In this document: piece by piece, positions 36,529 to 46,719 of the stretch
Layout of the letters: each line of letters opens with the position of its first letter
How positions within the stretch are numbered: the first letter of the stretch is position 1
NCBI RefSeq assembly: GCF_004664715.2
Contig: NC_051070.1
Span: 73,571,231-73,635,230 of the forward strand
From: Peromyscus leucopus
Taxonomy: Eukaryota > Chordata > Mammalia > Rodentia > Cricetidae
Direction of reading: 5' to 3'
Length of the DNA: 64,000 nucleotides
The notes under the pieces: model-generated
Seen by the model: only the letters and a program-made list of their open reading frames with translations
Told to the model about the DNA's origin: nothing
Databases searched by the model: none
Program-made: the position numbers and the translations under genes

Positions 36529-36845
36529 ATCTATATTATTACCTCACTCAGGATGATTTTTTCTAGATCCATCCATTTGCCTGCAAACCTCATGATGTCA
36601 TTGTTTTTCTCTGCTGAGTAGTATTCCATTGTCTATATGTGCCACAATTTATTTATCCATTCTTCAGCTGAAGGGCATCTAGGTTGTTTCCAGGTTTTGG
36701 CTATTACAAACAATGCTGATATGAACATAGCTGAGCAAGTGCTCTTGTGGTATGATTGAGTATTTCTTGGATATATGCCCAAGAGTGGTATAGCTGGATC
36801 TTGGGGGAGATTGATTCCTAATTTTCTAAGAAAGCACCATATTGA

Positions 36846-37262
36846 TGTAACCAACCGTCTTATTAAATAAAAAACACAGAAACAATGCAAAAGAGAAAGC
36901 CGAGAGGTCAGAGCTCAGAGCTAAGATCTTACCCTTCCGCCTGCGGTGTCCCAGCTTCCCGAATGAGGGCTCTATTTCCTGTCTGTTCGTCTATTTAAAG
37001 TATTTTGTTCTGCCTTCTCATTGGTTGTAAACCCAAACACGTGACTGCCTCGTCACTGTCTGAATGTACAGTCCCCTAGGTCTTAAAGGCATATGTCTCC
37101 AATGCTGGCTATATCCCTGAACACACAGATATCTATGGGATTAAAGGCATGTGCCACCACCGCCACACTCTTGCTATGGCTCTAATAGCTCTGACCCCCA
37201 GGCAACTTTATTTATTAACATACAATCAAAATCACATTTCAGTACAATTAGATTACACCACA
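36846..37262 (-). repeat. 3' LTR of provirus B
   Basis: TG...CA bounded. On minus it contains CCAATGAGAAGG (CCAAT box, about 37015), a TTTAAATAG TATA-like motif (about 36990) and a B1-like piece in U3 (37137-37166). 4 bp longer than the 5' LTR ('ttcg' near 36985). Confidence 0.95.
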
Positions 37263-37274
37263 TTTCCCCTTTTC
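37263..37274 (-). other. Polypurine tract of provirus B
   Basis: Minus strand GAAAAGGGGAAA directly abuts the 3' LTR, the position where plus-strand DNA synthesis is primed. Confidence 0.85.
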
Positions 37275-40000
37275 TATTTTAATAAAAAAAAGCAAAAGGT
37301 TATAACTAACAAAAGAAAAACTATATACAAAAGTACAATAACTATATACAATATATACAAATAATAATTACCTAAACAGGTATTGGACAAATCAGAGAAA
37401 ATAATTCCATTATCTATCCTATTTTGGTAAATCCAAGATGTATCTAATGCACTTTCTATCCTAATTAATTTTCAACTATAAGTAACTAATCTTCAACCAT
37501 AACTAACTAATCTTCAACTCCCTCAGAGACCCAAGAAGGAAATAATATTAGCTAACAAAAATAAAAAACAGGAAGTGCATGCAAGCAACTTCCAAAAAAT
37601 TTGTGAGTTGACAGAAACAGCCAGCTGCCCGGGCAGTCATTTGAGGCTTCTCCGCAGTGTTGGGGCATCATCTTCAGCCTATAGGCTTAGTGTATCTGAC
37701 AGACTCACTTGTGAAGTAGGATGTACACAAGGTCAACAGTTCAACCTCACATTAGATGAGAGCAGTCCACGTACCAGAAACACCCGAATTCCACTAGTGT
37801 CCCGTCATGACTCAGGACTTTAAACTCTGGAAATTGTTGACAGTTCTTAAACTCAGCTGTCCATTCTTCTTGGCTGTGTATACACGGCTTCATCTCAGCA
37901 TCCCCTTCTTCTCCACATCCCTCCATCAAATGCCAGTCCACTCTCGAGAGGCATGAGCTTTCAGCTGCTGTTCCATTGTACAACAGAAGCCATCGGCCCT
38001 CTGACTGTTAAGCTGCCTTTGAAGAAAAGGGCACTGTACCTTTTCCGGATGCAAAGGCCACTTCAGGGATGGGGCCATATTGTCCTGGCCTCAGAAGATG
38101 CCTTTTGATAAAGCCATTACCACACTTGTTTTGGCAAGAATCAGTAGTCCATTGTTTCATGTTCTGTCTGTCCATTTTGTCCTGTTGATTCGAGGATACT
38201 TTGTTGTCCAGTGGCTAACTTTTGCCACAAGGAAAGTTGACTCCATATGCAGTTTCTTCAATGCCCATATTTTCTCTGAAGTAGATTAGTACTGCCAGGA
38301 GCTGACATGTCTCAAAAAAGAAAAATTTTCTAAGTTATTAAAACATTTTAAATGCCATATTCTGTAGATCTCTGAAGGGTTTGAAGATGACCTGTCTAAA
38401 ACATCTCTGCTCAATTTTTAAAACATATCTAATATGACTACAAGTTCTATTGTAATGTCTAACTACTAACTTTCATTTCTTTATATCCTAGTAGTTGGTA
38501 ATAATAACATTCAAGGATCAGAAATTTGTATTACATTGTTAAATGAATGGTATAAATACAATTAGAAATATACATATAGCATTTTCTAACAATATCAGTT
38601 TCAAATTTGTATATAATATAAAACAATTCAATCCAATGTAAAGTAATTGTCTTTTTCTTTTCTTTCTTTCTTTCTTTTTTTAAACAAGAACCTTAAATCT
38701 AATCTCCTTTGCTTGCCTTTTTCTTAACCCTTGACAATAACTTGTAACCAACCCCCCTAAATACTGAAAATTATCCCAGACCCAAAACCCATTAAAAAGG
38801 CCAAAAAACCGCCAGCCTGGGCTACCAAGTGAGTTCCAGGAAAGGCGCAAAGCTACACAGAGAAACCCTGTCTCGAAAAACAAAAAACAAAAAACAAAAA
38901 ACAAAAAAAAACAAAAAACAAAACAAAACAAAAAAAAGACCAAAAAACCACCCGCCCCACACCACCTCTTTGGGAATGTGGGCGTCGTATTCTTAAAATT
39001 GCTTCCTGCTGGGTATGGTCTGTGTATAATGCCAAAGTTCAGAGTTTATCTCAAGTCCTTATTCAAGTAGTCTTTGAGACTGGATCATCTCAGCTAGTCA
39101 TCTCAAAATTGCTCTGAGCACCTTGTAGTTCAAAGCTGATCTGTGGATGATGTTTGTCAGCTTAATGATATTATTATTGTCCACGTGGAATTGTTGTTGT
39201 TGTGGGGCCCCATCTTCTTTCTGGAGACTTCAGTTGATGTTAGGCCTGGCCGTGATTTCCTGCAGAAAACTGATAAGAGACTCGAACACAAAAACATATA
39301 TATACAGCTAGCCTTTTTTCTAGAATTAGTTAGTACTCTATATGACCATTCATATCTTAACAAAGTTTAAAATGTATATATATATATATATTAATCTTGT
39401 AAATTTTGACATAAAGTTTATACTTTGAGAAAAGTTTAAAGAATCAGAATAGAATCAAAGAGTTGAGATTAGTAATAGAATAGTCCCTTAATTAATTTTG
39501 CTTTTGTCCTGTACCATAGCAGAAGATGGCTCTTATTCTGGCATGATACAGGGAGTTTGCATTTTCCTTTTAACAACATGCTTGATTTTAAAGAAGGAGA
39601 GAGCCATTCTCCAACTCCAAAGTCAGCTTTAAATTTTAATTGAACTGGGACTGTTAGAAAACCAATAGTGTTAAATCTTTAGAGAAAAACAGAAACAAAC
39701 ATTTAGGAAGACATAAAAATTTTTTAGATAATATATACCCATACACCGTTTCACTCTGTTTCTTGGGATAGATGATTTGTCCCTTTTCTTCAGTTGTCTC
39801 ATTTGTCCAGTGTTCTTCAAATTCCTTAACTTTCATTCTCCTAAAAGACAAAAACAAAAACCTTTCCCCAAGACTAATTTTGGGGATGTTTCCTTTTGAC
39901 AAGTTATTATCTGATTAAATGAAAAGGCATGTGTTATTAATACCAGTTAGTTTAAATTGGATGTTCATGCTGGTTGATGAACTATCACCTCCTCTAATTA
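37275..40000 (-). other. Provirus B 3' internal region without env
   Basis: No frame over 100 codons on the coding strand and no recognisable surface or transmembrane glycoprotein. Part (37540-37640) resembles the 3' region of ERV C. 37290-37560 is very A/T rich. A short minus frame at 39654-39902 (FEEHWTNETTEEKGQIIYPK) has no function I can assign. A truncated B1 lies at 38812-38937. Confidence 0.6.
38812..38937 (+). mobile_element. 5'-truncated B1 inside provirus B
   Basis: Only the right half of B1 ('gcctgggctaccaagtgagt' to 'ctgtctcgaaaaac') with a long A/AC tail. Flanked by 'ggccaaaaaaccgcc' and 'gaccaaaaaaccacc', probable diverged target copies. Opposite in orientation to the provirus. 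Confidence 0.85.
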
Positions 40001-42655
40001 AGAGGTCTCTCTTGTTCAAATCGAACCTTTATCAATTTTGATGGTACCCACAGCTTATCTTCTCCTGTAGAAACAAAAGCAAAACCTCGTCCCCAATGTA
40101 ATACATACCCTGGTTTCCATTCTGAGGTCAGCACATCCTTAAAGTATATAGGCTGATTTAATTCTGTAGTTTTTTTCTATTATCCAATGTCTCTCTGCAG
40201 CTGTTGTTCCTTTCTCATTGGCATTCAGAAAATTCAAAGTTAGAAGAGCATTATGCAGTCTATTTCTGGGGGGTTTTGTTACCCATTTCTGTTTATTTAG
40301 CATATCCTTTAGAGTTCTGTTTGATCTTTCTATAACTTCTTGACCTGTAGGATTATGTGGTATGCCTGTAATATGCTTTATACTGTAATAAGCAAAAAAC
40401 TGTTTCATTTTAACAGAGACATATGATGGAGCATTGTCAGTTTTGATTTGTGCGGGTATACCCATGATGGCCATAACTTCTAGCAAATGAGTGATTACAG
40501 AATCAGGTTTTTCAGAACTCAAAGCAGTTGCCCATTGAAATCCTGAATAAGTATCGATAGTGTGGTGTACATATTTCAATTTTCCAAATTCTGCAAAGTG
40601 AAACACGTCCATCTGCCAGATTTCATTTCTCTGAGTACCCTTTGGGTTACATCCTGCTGGTAATGGCGTTTGATTGTAGAAGGAACAAGTAGGACATTTC
40701 TTTACTATTTCTTTGGCTTGTTGCCAGGTTATGGAAAAATCCTTTTTTAAACCTTTACTATTAACGTGATGTTTTTTATGAAATTCTGAGGCCTCCAGCA
40801 CATTTCCTATCAATAATTTATCAATCTCATCATTGCCTTGTGCTAGAGGGCCTGGCAGACCAGTATGGGATCGAATGTGAGTTATATATAAAGGATGATT
40901 CCTTTTCCTGATTGTATCTTGTAATTGAATAAATAATGAAGTTAATTCTGAAGCATCGGGGATAAATTCCGCAGTCTCAATATGTAACACCACTCTTTCA
41001 GCATACTGAGAGTCAGTTACTATGTTGAGAGGTTCTGAAAAATCCATTAATACCAACAGAATAGCATACAATTCTGATTTTTGAACTGAATTATACGGAC
41101 TTTGAACCACTTTACTTAAATTTTCTGATTTGTAACCTGCCTTTCCTTCTTTGTTGGCATCTGTATAAAATGTACGAACTCCAGATATGGGTTTTTGCCG
41201 TACAATTCGAGGCAAGATCCAATCAGCTCTCTTTATAAGATCAACTCTATTGCTTTTGGGATATTTGCTGTTAATTTCTCCCAAAAAATTACTGCAAGCT
41301 CTTTGCCAAGGTTCACTTTCTATCCATAATTTTTCAATGTCCTCCTTAGTTAATGGTATGACAATTTCTGCTGGGTCTATGCCTGCTAATTGACGAAGTC
41401 TCAATTTTCCTTTGTAAATCAAGTCAGAGATTTTTTCCACATAAGTTTTTAATTTTTTATTTGGTTTATTTGGTAAAAATATCCATTCCAATATAATATC
41501 TTCCCTCTGCATTAATATTCCAGTAGGAGAACGCCTAGAAGGTAAAATAACCAAAATGCAATCCAGCTTTGGATCAATACGATCCACGTGTCCTTCATGC
41601 ACTTTCTTTTCTACCAAGGCTAATTCTTTCTCAGCTTCAGGTGATAATTCTCTTGGACTATTTAAGTCCTTGTCACCTTCTAAGGTTTTGAACAAATTAG
41701 TCAGTTCATCATTTTTTACCCCAACAATAGTTCGTAGATGAGAAATGTCTCCAAATAATCTTTGAAAATCATTAAGAGTCTGTAGTCTATCTCTCCGAAT
41801 TTGCACCTTTTGGGGTCTAATTTTTTGTAGCTCTATTTTATATCCTAAATAATTAATAGAATCTCCTCTTTGTATCTTTTCAGGAGCAATTTGTAATCCC
41901 CAGCAAGGCAAAATTTTCTTTACTTCTTCAAACATTATTTCTAAAGTATCTGCATTTGAGTCAGCTAGTAAAATATCGTCCATATAATGATAAATTATAG
42001 ATTTAAGAAATTTTTTACGTATCACTTCCAATGGCTGTTGTACAAAGTATTGGCACAGAGTTGGGCTATTCAACATTCCCTGTGGGAGGACCCTCCATTG
42101 AAATCTTTTAACCGGTTGAGAATTATTATAAGTAGGCACTGTAAAAGCAAATCTTTCTTTGTCTTTTTCTTGTAAGGGTATTGAAAAGAAACAGTCTTTT
42201 AAATCATTAACTATGAGAGGCCATCCTTTTGGTAACAGAGTAGGCAAAGGCATTCCAGATTGTAGAGAGCCCATTGGCTGAATTACTTTGTTAATTGCTC
42301 TAAGGTCTGTCACCATTCTCCATTTACCAGATTTCTTTTTAACAACAAAGATAGGAGAATTCCAGGGGCTACTTGATTCTTCAATATGCTGAGCATTTAA
42401 CTGTTCTTCTACCAGCTCTTCTAAAGCCTGGAGTTTCTCTGTTGTTAAAGGCCATTGTTGGACCCATACAGGCTTGTCTGTTAACCATTTTAATGGTAGA
42501 GCTATTGGTGTCTTTGGAAGATCATCAGTTATTGTGCCCTGTTCTTGTATAATATGGATGGCTGGTGACCACTCATTAGAATAATATCTTCTAATATTTC
42601 TCTCAGTAACATGTGTTAGGTTATGATTTGTTTCTGAGATTAGAGGGATGTTAAA
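40000..42655 (-). pseudogene. Provirus B pol: RT, RNase H, integrase
   Basis: Open from 42655 to 40139 in the same frame as protease, with only the TAG at 42656-42658 between them. Numbering from the Met at 42316: RT palm D41 and YMDD 111-114; RNase H residues D386, E415, D435, D496; integrase zinc site H513/H517 with CPTC 541-544; catalytic D570, D627, E663 (D-x35-E). All are present. The frame ends at 40139 because of a shift at a run of seven A (minus strand) near 40171-40177; the integrase DNA-binding tail (SEWKPGYVLHWGRG) continues in another frame to about 40000. In an active element these enzymes copy and integrate the genome. Confidence 0.93.
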
Positions 42656-43156
42656 CTAAGTATCCCATTGTTGCAACAAGTCTCGACCCCACAGGTTCAT
42701 AGTTATGTTAGCCACATATGGTTTTAATTTTCCTCTCTGTCCTTCTGGACCTATACATTCGAGCCATCTTGCACTCTGTTTCACCTGAGATAATGTCCCA
42801 ATTCCTAACAGTTGAACGTTTACCTCCTGAAGAGGCCAAGTTGGATGCCAAAATTCTGGTGCAATTATGGTAACGTCCGCACCTGTGTCTACCAGACCAG
42901 ACAACAAAACACCATTTATTTTTATCATTAATTTTAGTCTTTGTTCATTAATAGAAGTTTGCCAAAAAATTTTCTTTATGTTTTCTCCTGAATTTTCTAT
43001 TCTCTCTGTTTCATCAACCTGACCAGCATGATTTATTCCAATAGGCATTTGGTTATTTAATTGCTCTCCAGAGCAGGGATTTCCTCTATGGCTGCAGGAA
43101 AGGTTTGAACTGGATTTGCACTGGGGGCCTGCGCGAGGCCCCTCTGGGAGTTTCCC
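42656..43156 (-). pseudogene. Provirus B aspartic protease (reached by -1 frameshift)
   Basis: The frame is open from the slippery site (43150-43156) through the Met at 43048 to the TAG at 42656-42658. The active-site triad D-T-G (LVDTGADVTII, Met-based residues 54-56) is intact, followed by LLGIGTL and LWGRDLLQQW. No dUTPase domain precedes it, unlike MMTV and Mason-Pfizer-type viruses and as in IAP. It would cleave the gag-pro-pol polyprotein. In ERV A the same junction has no stop, so the TAG is probably a private lesion. Confidence 0.9.
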
Positions 43157-43428
43157 GAAGACTGAGGCAAAGGATTACCCTGTCTGTCCTTTGTTGATCT
43201 ACATTCGTTGGTCCAGTGTTTTCCCTTACCACACCTTCTGCATACTCCAGAAGGAAGGGGCATTCTGTTGCCATTGTTCCTTGAATAAACATTGCTTCTA
43301 GGAATGACCTGTTTACAGTCCCTTTTAAAATGTCCTTGCTTTCCACACCCAAAACATCTAACACTCCTCAAACCTTTTGAAATTACTTCTCCTACCTGGG
43401 TTCCAGAACACCTTGTGCAAGGTCCCAC
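43057..43428 (-). pseudogene. Provirus B gag nucleocapsid
   Basis: Two intact CX2CX4HX4C zinc knuckles, CFGCGKQGHFKRDC (residues 25-38 of this frame) and CRRCGKGKHWTNEC (63-76), followed by a basic/proline-rich tail ending ALESN-stop at 43057. They bind and package viral RNA. The frame differs from the gag N-terminal frame because a capsid deletion between them is out of frame. Confidence 0.9.
43124..43156 (-). promoter_or_regulatory. -1 ribosomal frameshift signal (gag/pro)
   Basis: On minus, the slippery heptamer G GGA AAC (43150-43156, in gag frame) is followed by a 7-nt spacer TCCCAGA and a perfect 7-bp stem GGGGCCT / AGGCCCC with loop CGCGC (43124-43142). A -1 slip enters the open protease frame with no stop. 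GGGAAAC is a known betaretroviral gag-pro heptamer. Confidence 0.88.
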
Positions 43429-43907
43429 CAGTCCTGTGGTATTATCCTGTTATATGTTGACCAAGAGTTTAACATTTGCTTTACATATGGGGAATGCATG
43501 CCATAAGATACTATTGCCTCCTTAAACCTATTTAAATCCAACATTTCAGTTGGAGCCCAAGTATTTTGTGTAGCCATCATTTGATCAGGCATCTGCTGTA
43601 CAGTTACAGGGTAAATTAAGGGTGACTGTGTGAAAACAGGTTTTCTTTCTACAACCTTATGATCCCGACTTGAAACAACTTCACTGTTAATTTCTTCTGT
43701 CTGAATTTTTACAGGTTTAACAGGTTTTTCTAAAGCTGTTATCCTGGCACTTAAATCGACTATCTTTTTGAATAGTAAAATGAGAATAAGCATGGTAATA
43801 AAATGCATAATTCGATCAACATTAATCTTCTCATATAGTTGGTCCATTGTCAGACTGCCTAAAATTTCAAACAAAACCCATTCTTCCAATGTACACAGGA
43901 AACCCAT
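43392..43907 (-). pseudogene. Provirus B gag N-terminus and capsid start, truncated by deletion
   Basis: 171 codons from MGFLCTLEEW at 43907. Only about 85 residues precede capsid-like sequence. They include a hydrophobic segment IMHFITMLILILLF (residues 33-46) and then IVDLSARITALEK, which could coil. MG at the start could allow myristoylation. Capsid begins near LIYPVTVQQM and includes LNRFKEAIVSYG and WWDLAQGVLE, then stops. Against ERV A about 470 bp of capsid, including the expected major homology region, are missing. The short membrane-type N-terminus recalls IAP gag, which is directed to the ER; that comparison is inference. Confidence 0.85.
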
Positions 43908-44070
43908 TTTTTTTAAATGTGGAAAAAAAATTGTCTTTTAAATAGTTTCCTTTATGACTTACCAAATCTGCGTAGAACAGTAGAAATCCCAGCGAATTAA
44001 ATCTGCGTAGAACAGTAGAAATCCGAGGGGATTTTCAAAACAGCCACCTAGTGTCCCAGGTGTAAATCCA

Positions 44071-44128
<58 letters not shown>

Positions 44129-44460
44129 AAGAAAGCGTAGCTGGCTAAAGTTTAAATGCAGCTGCGTGTTCCCTCTTGTGCCGAGTCAAGGCTTGGGTCT
44201 GGCTTCCTTAAACTCTGACCACGTGCGTTGGCTTTACAGGCAGGGCCCTGTTTGGCAGGGCAGGTCTGAGTTGTTTGTAGCACCGGCTTTAAGCAAACTG
44301 CTCACAGACCTAGGCCCGGGCTAGAAGCTGCCGCTCAGACTAGGAAGTCGGCCGCTCGGACTAGGAAGCCGGCAGCTCGGACTAGGACGCCGGCCGCCCA
44401 GTCTGCCGCCCTTGCGGGAAAGCGGATCTGCCGCCAAGCCAAGCGGTTTTTAATGGATTC
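43908..44460 (-). other. Provirus B 5' leader
   Basis: Non-coding leader with a (GA)n run at 44074-44127, a GC-rich section with repeated 'ctcggactagga' units (44335-44390), and a duplicated 'aaatctgcgtagaacagtag' near 43966 and 44000. It should contain the packaging signal. Confidence 0.7.
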
Positions 44461-44478
44461 TTGTCACGTTGGGCGCCA
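44461..44478 (-). other. Primer binding site of provirus B
   Basis: Minus TGGCGCCCAACGTGACAA. The first 14 bases match the tRNA-Lys(1,2) primer site; the last few diverge. It lies 8 bp from TG at 44487. Confidence 0.8.
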
Positions 44479-44486
44479 GATATTGA

Positions 44487-44899
44487 TGTAACCAACCGTT
44501 TTATTAAATAAAAAACACAGAAACAATGCAAAAGAGAAAGCCGAGAGGTCAGAGCTCAGAGCTAAGATCTCACCCTTCCGCCTGCGGTGTCCCAGCTTCC
44601 CGAATGAGGGCTCTATTTCCTGTCTGTCTATTTAAAGTATTTTGTTCTGCCTTCTCATTGGTTGTAAACCCAAACACGTGACTGCCTCGTCACTGTCTGA
44701 ATGTACAGCCCCCTAGGTCTTAAAGGCATATGTCTCCAATGCTGGCTATATCCCTGAACACACAGATATCTATGGGATTAAAGGCGTGTGCCACCACCGC
44801 CACACTCTTGCTATGGCTCTAATAGCTCTGACCCCCGGGCAACTTTATTTATTAACATACAATCAAAATCACATTTCAGTACAATTAGATTACACCACA
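44487..44899 (-). repeat. 5' LTR of provirus B
   Basis: 413 bp, collinear with the 3' LTR. The differences are mostly C/T or A/G transitions, several at CpG. On minus, U3 starts TGTGGTGTAATC and the promoter motifs match those of the 3' LTR. Confidence 0.95.
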
Positions 44900-46262
44900 G
44901 TGCCATATTGATTTCCAAAGTGGTTGTACAAGCTTGCATTCCCACCAGAAAGACAAATATGTTATGTACTCACTCATAGGAGGATACTAGAGGTGGAACA
45001 AGGATGATTGGACTGCTACTCACCACACCAAGGAGGCTACCTGGAAAAAAGGACCCCAAGAAAGACACGAGGATCGCCCAATGACAGAGAAATGGCTGAG
45101 ATCTACATGAACAACCTGGACATGAGTGGGAGTAATGAAGGGCGAGGGTCAAGGGAAAGAGAGCCTGTGGGAGCAGGGGATCCCAGCTGGATCAAGAACA
45201 GAGAGGGAAAACAAGGAATAGGAGACCATGGTAAATGAAGACCACAAGAGAAAAGGAAGAAACAAAGTGCTAGAGAGGCCCACAGAAATCCACAAAGATA
45301 CCCCCACAATAGACTGCTGGCAATGGTCAAGAGACAGCCAGAACTGACCTACTCTGGTGATGGGATGGCCAAACACCCTAATAGTCATGCCAGAAACCCC
45401 ATCCAAGGACTGAGGGATCTGGATGCAGACATCCCCGGCTAGGCCCCGGGTGGAGCTCCGGGAGTCCAATTAGCGAGAAAGAGGAGGGTTTATATGAGTG
45501 AGAATTGTTGAAACCAAGGTTGGATAAAGCACAGGGACAAATAGCCAAATGAATGGAAACACATGAACTATGAACCAAAGGCTGAGGGGCCCCCAACTGG
45601 ATCAGGCCCTCTGAATAGGTGAGACAGTTGATTGGTTTGATCTGTTTGGCAGGCATCTAGGCAGTGGTACCGGGTCCTGTGCTCATTGCATGAGTTGGCT
45701 GTTTGAAACCTGGAGCTTATGCAGAGATGCTTGGCTGAGTCTGGGAGGAGGGGACTGGACCTGCCTGGACTGAGTCTACCAGGTTGATCTCAGTCCTCGG
45801 GGGAGGCTTTGCCCTGGAGGAGGTGGGAATAGGGGGTGGGCTGGGTGGAAGGGGAGGGAGGCAGGAGGGGGGAGAACAAGGGAATCCATGGTTGATATGT
45901 AGAACTGAATGGTACTATAAAATAAAAGGAAAAAAAATCTATATTATTGTAACTCTTCCTTGTAGACACTAACTTGATCTGTCCTATTATCTTAGTATTG
46001 GACCATATTTTAATTTGGAGAAATAACTGAATAGCTTACATGATGAAAGACATTAGATAATAACACGCCATTCCTTTAAATAAAGGTCATTTTCCATACA
46101 CCAAATAGTATTAACAATAGTGATAGATGAAAAAATAGACTTATTAGAAGTCAGAATTTTATAGTTCACATAGGTGGAAAAAAATCATTTCTTCTTCTTA
46201 TTTTAAGGATCAGATGTTAAAATGAGGCTATAGTATGAGTCAATTTTACAACTATGTTTTTA

Positions 46263-46439
46263 TTTGTTTGTTTTCTTTTTCTTTTTCTTTATTTTTATTT
46301 TTTGAAACAGCATTTCACTGTGTAGCCTTGGCTGTCTTGGAACTCACTCTGGTGACTAGGCTGGCCTTGAACTCACAGAGATCTGTTTGCCTCTGCCTCC
46401 AAAGTGCTGAGATCAAGGCATGTGCCACAATCGCCCAGC
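46263..46439 (-). mobile_element. B1 SINE with 15-bp target duplication
   Basis: T-rich start, 'gtgtagccttggctgtcttg', 'gaactcacagagatctgttt', end 'cacaatcgcccagc'. Perfect 'acaactatgttttta' at 46248-46262 and 46440-46454. Older B1 type than those at 7525 and 20881. Confidence 0.93.
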
Positions 46440-46719
46440 ACAACTATGTTTTTAAAATTCAAAGTATATTGAATAATGGAAAAAATCTTACATAGGTATT
46501 GAAAGCACATGAATCTTAAATGAGAAAGTTTGGTTCAGGTAGGTATGTCTTGGGAAGTAAATTGTAATAAACCAGTACACAGTGAACTGAAATAATATCT
46601 TCCATATTAATAATGTCATTAAAACTAAGATTCAGCGATGGTTCTACACATGCAAATAACATAAACACATAGCGTAAACACAATAAACACAATAATGGAC
46701 TTAAAGACAAGAATAAATT

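Larger units (their letters stand above)
36846..44899 (-). mobile_element. Young class II (IAP/betaretro-like) provirus 'B'
   Basis: 8054 bp with paired LTRs (417 and 413 bp) that differ by five substitutions and one 4-bp indel (about 1.2%). On minus the order is LTR, Lys-type primer site, leader, shortened gag, pro-pol, about 2.8 kb without env, polypurine tract, LTR. Flanking host sequence is 'gcaccatattga' on the left and 'gtgccatattga' on the right. They differ only where one CpG would decay to CA or TG, so both descend from one duplicated target. LTR-L1 microhomology makes the edges ambiguous by up to 6 bp. It is defective: capsid deletion, TAG in pro-pol, frameshift in integrase, no env. 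Confidence 0.95.
36541..45936 (+). mobile_element. Twin-primed (5'-inverted) L1 split by a provirus
   Basis: The perfect 12-bp duplication 'atctatattatt' at 36529-36540 and 45937-45948 bounds it. The 3' part (44952-45936) is in + orientation and ends in an A-rich tail. The 5' part (36541-36845 plus 44900-44951) is ORF2-end sequence in minus orientation. The junction 'cattcccacc|agaaagacaaat' near 44951 joins the two, as made by twin priming. The provirus at 36846-44899 sits within the inverted part. Before that insertion the L1 was about 1.3 kb. Confidence 0.93.

Noticed and set aside
37575..37983. Opposed 80-codon frames in the provirus env position
   Set aside because: No envelope features (signal peptide, furin site, fusion peptide or membrane anchor) in either frame.
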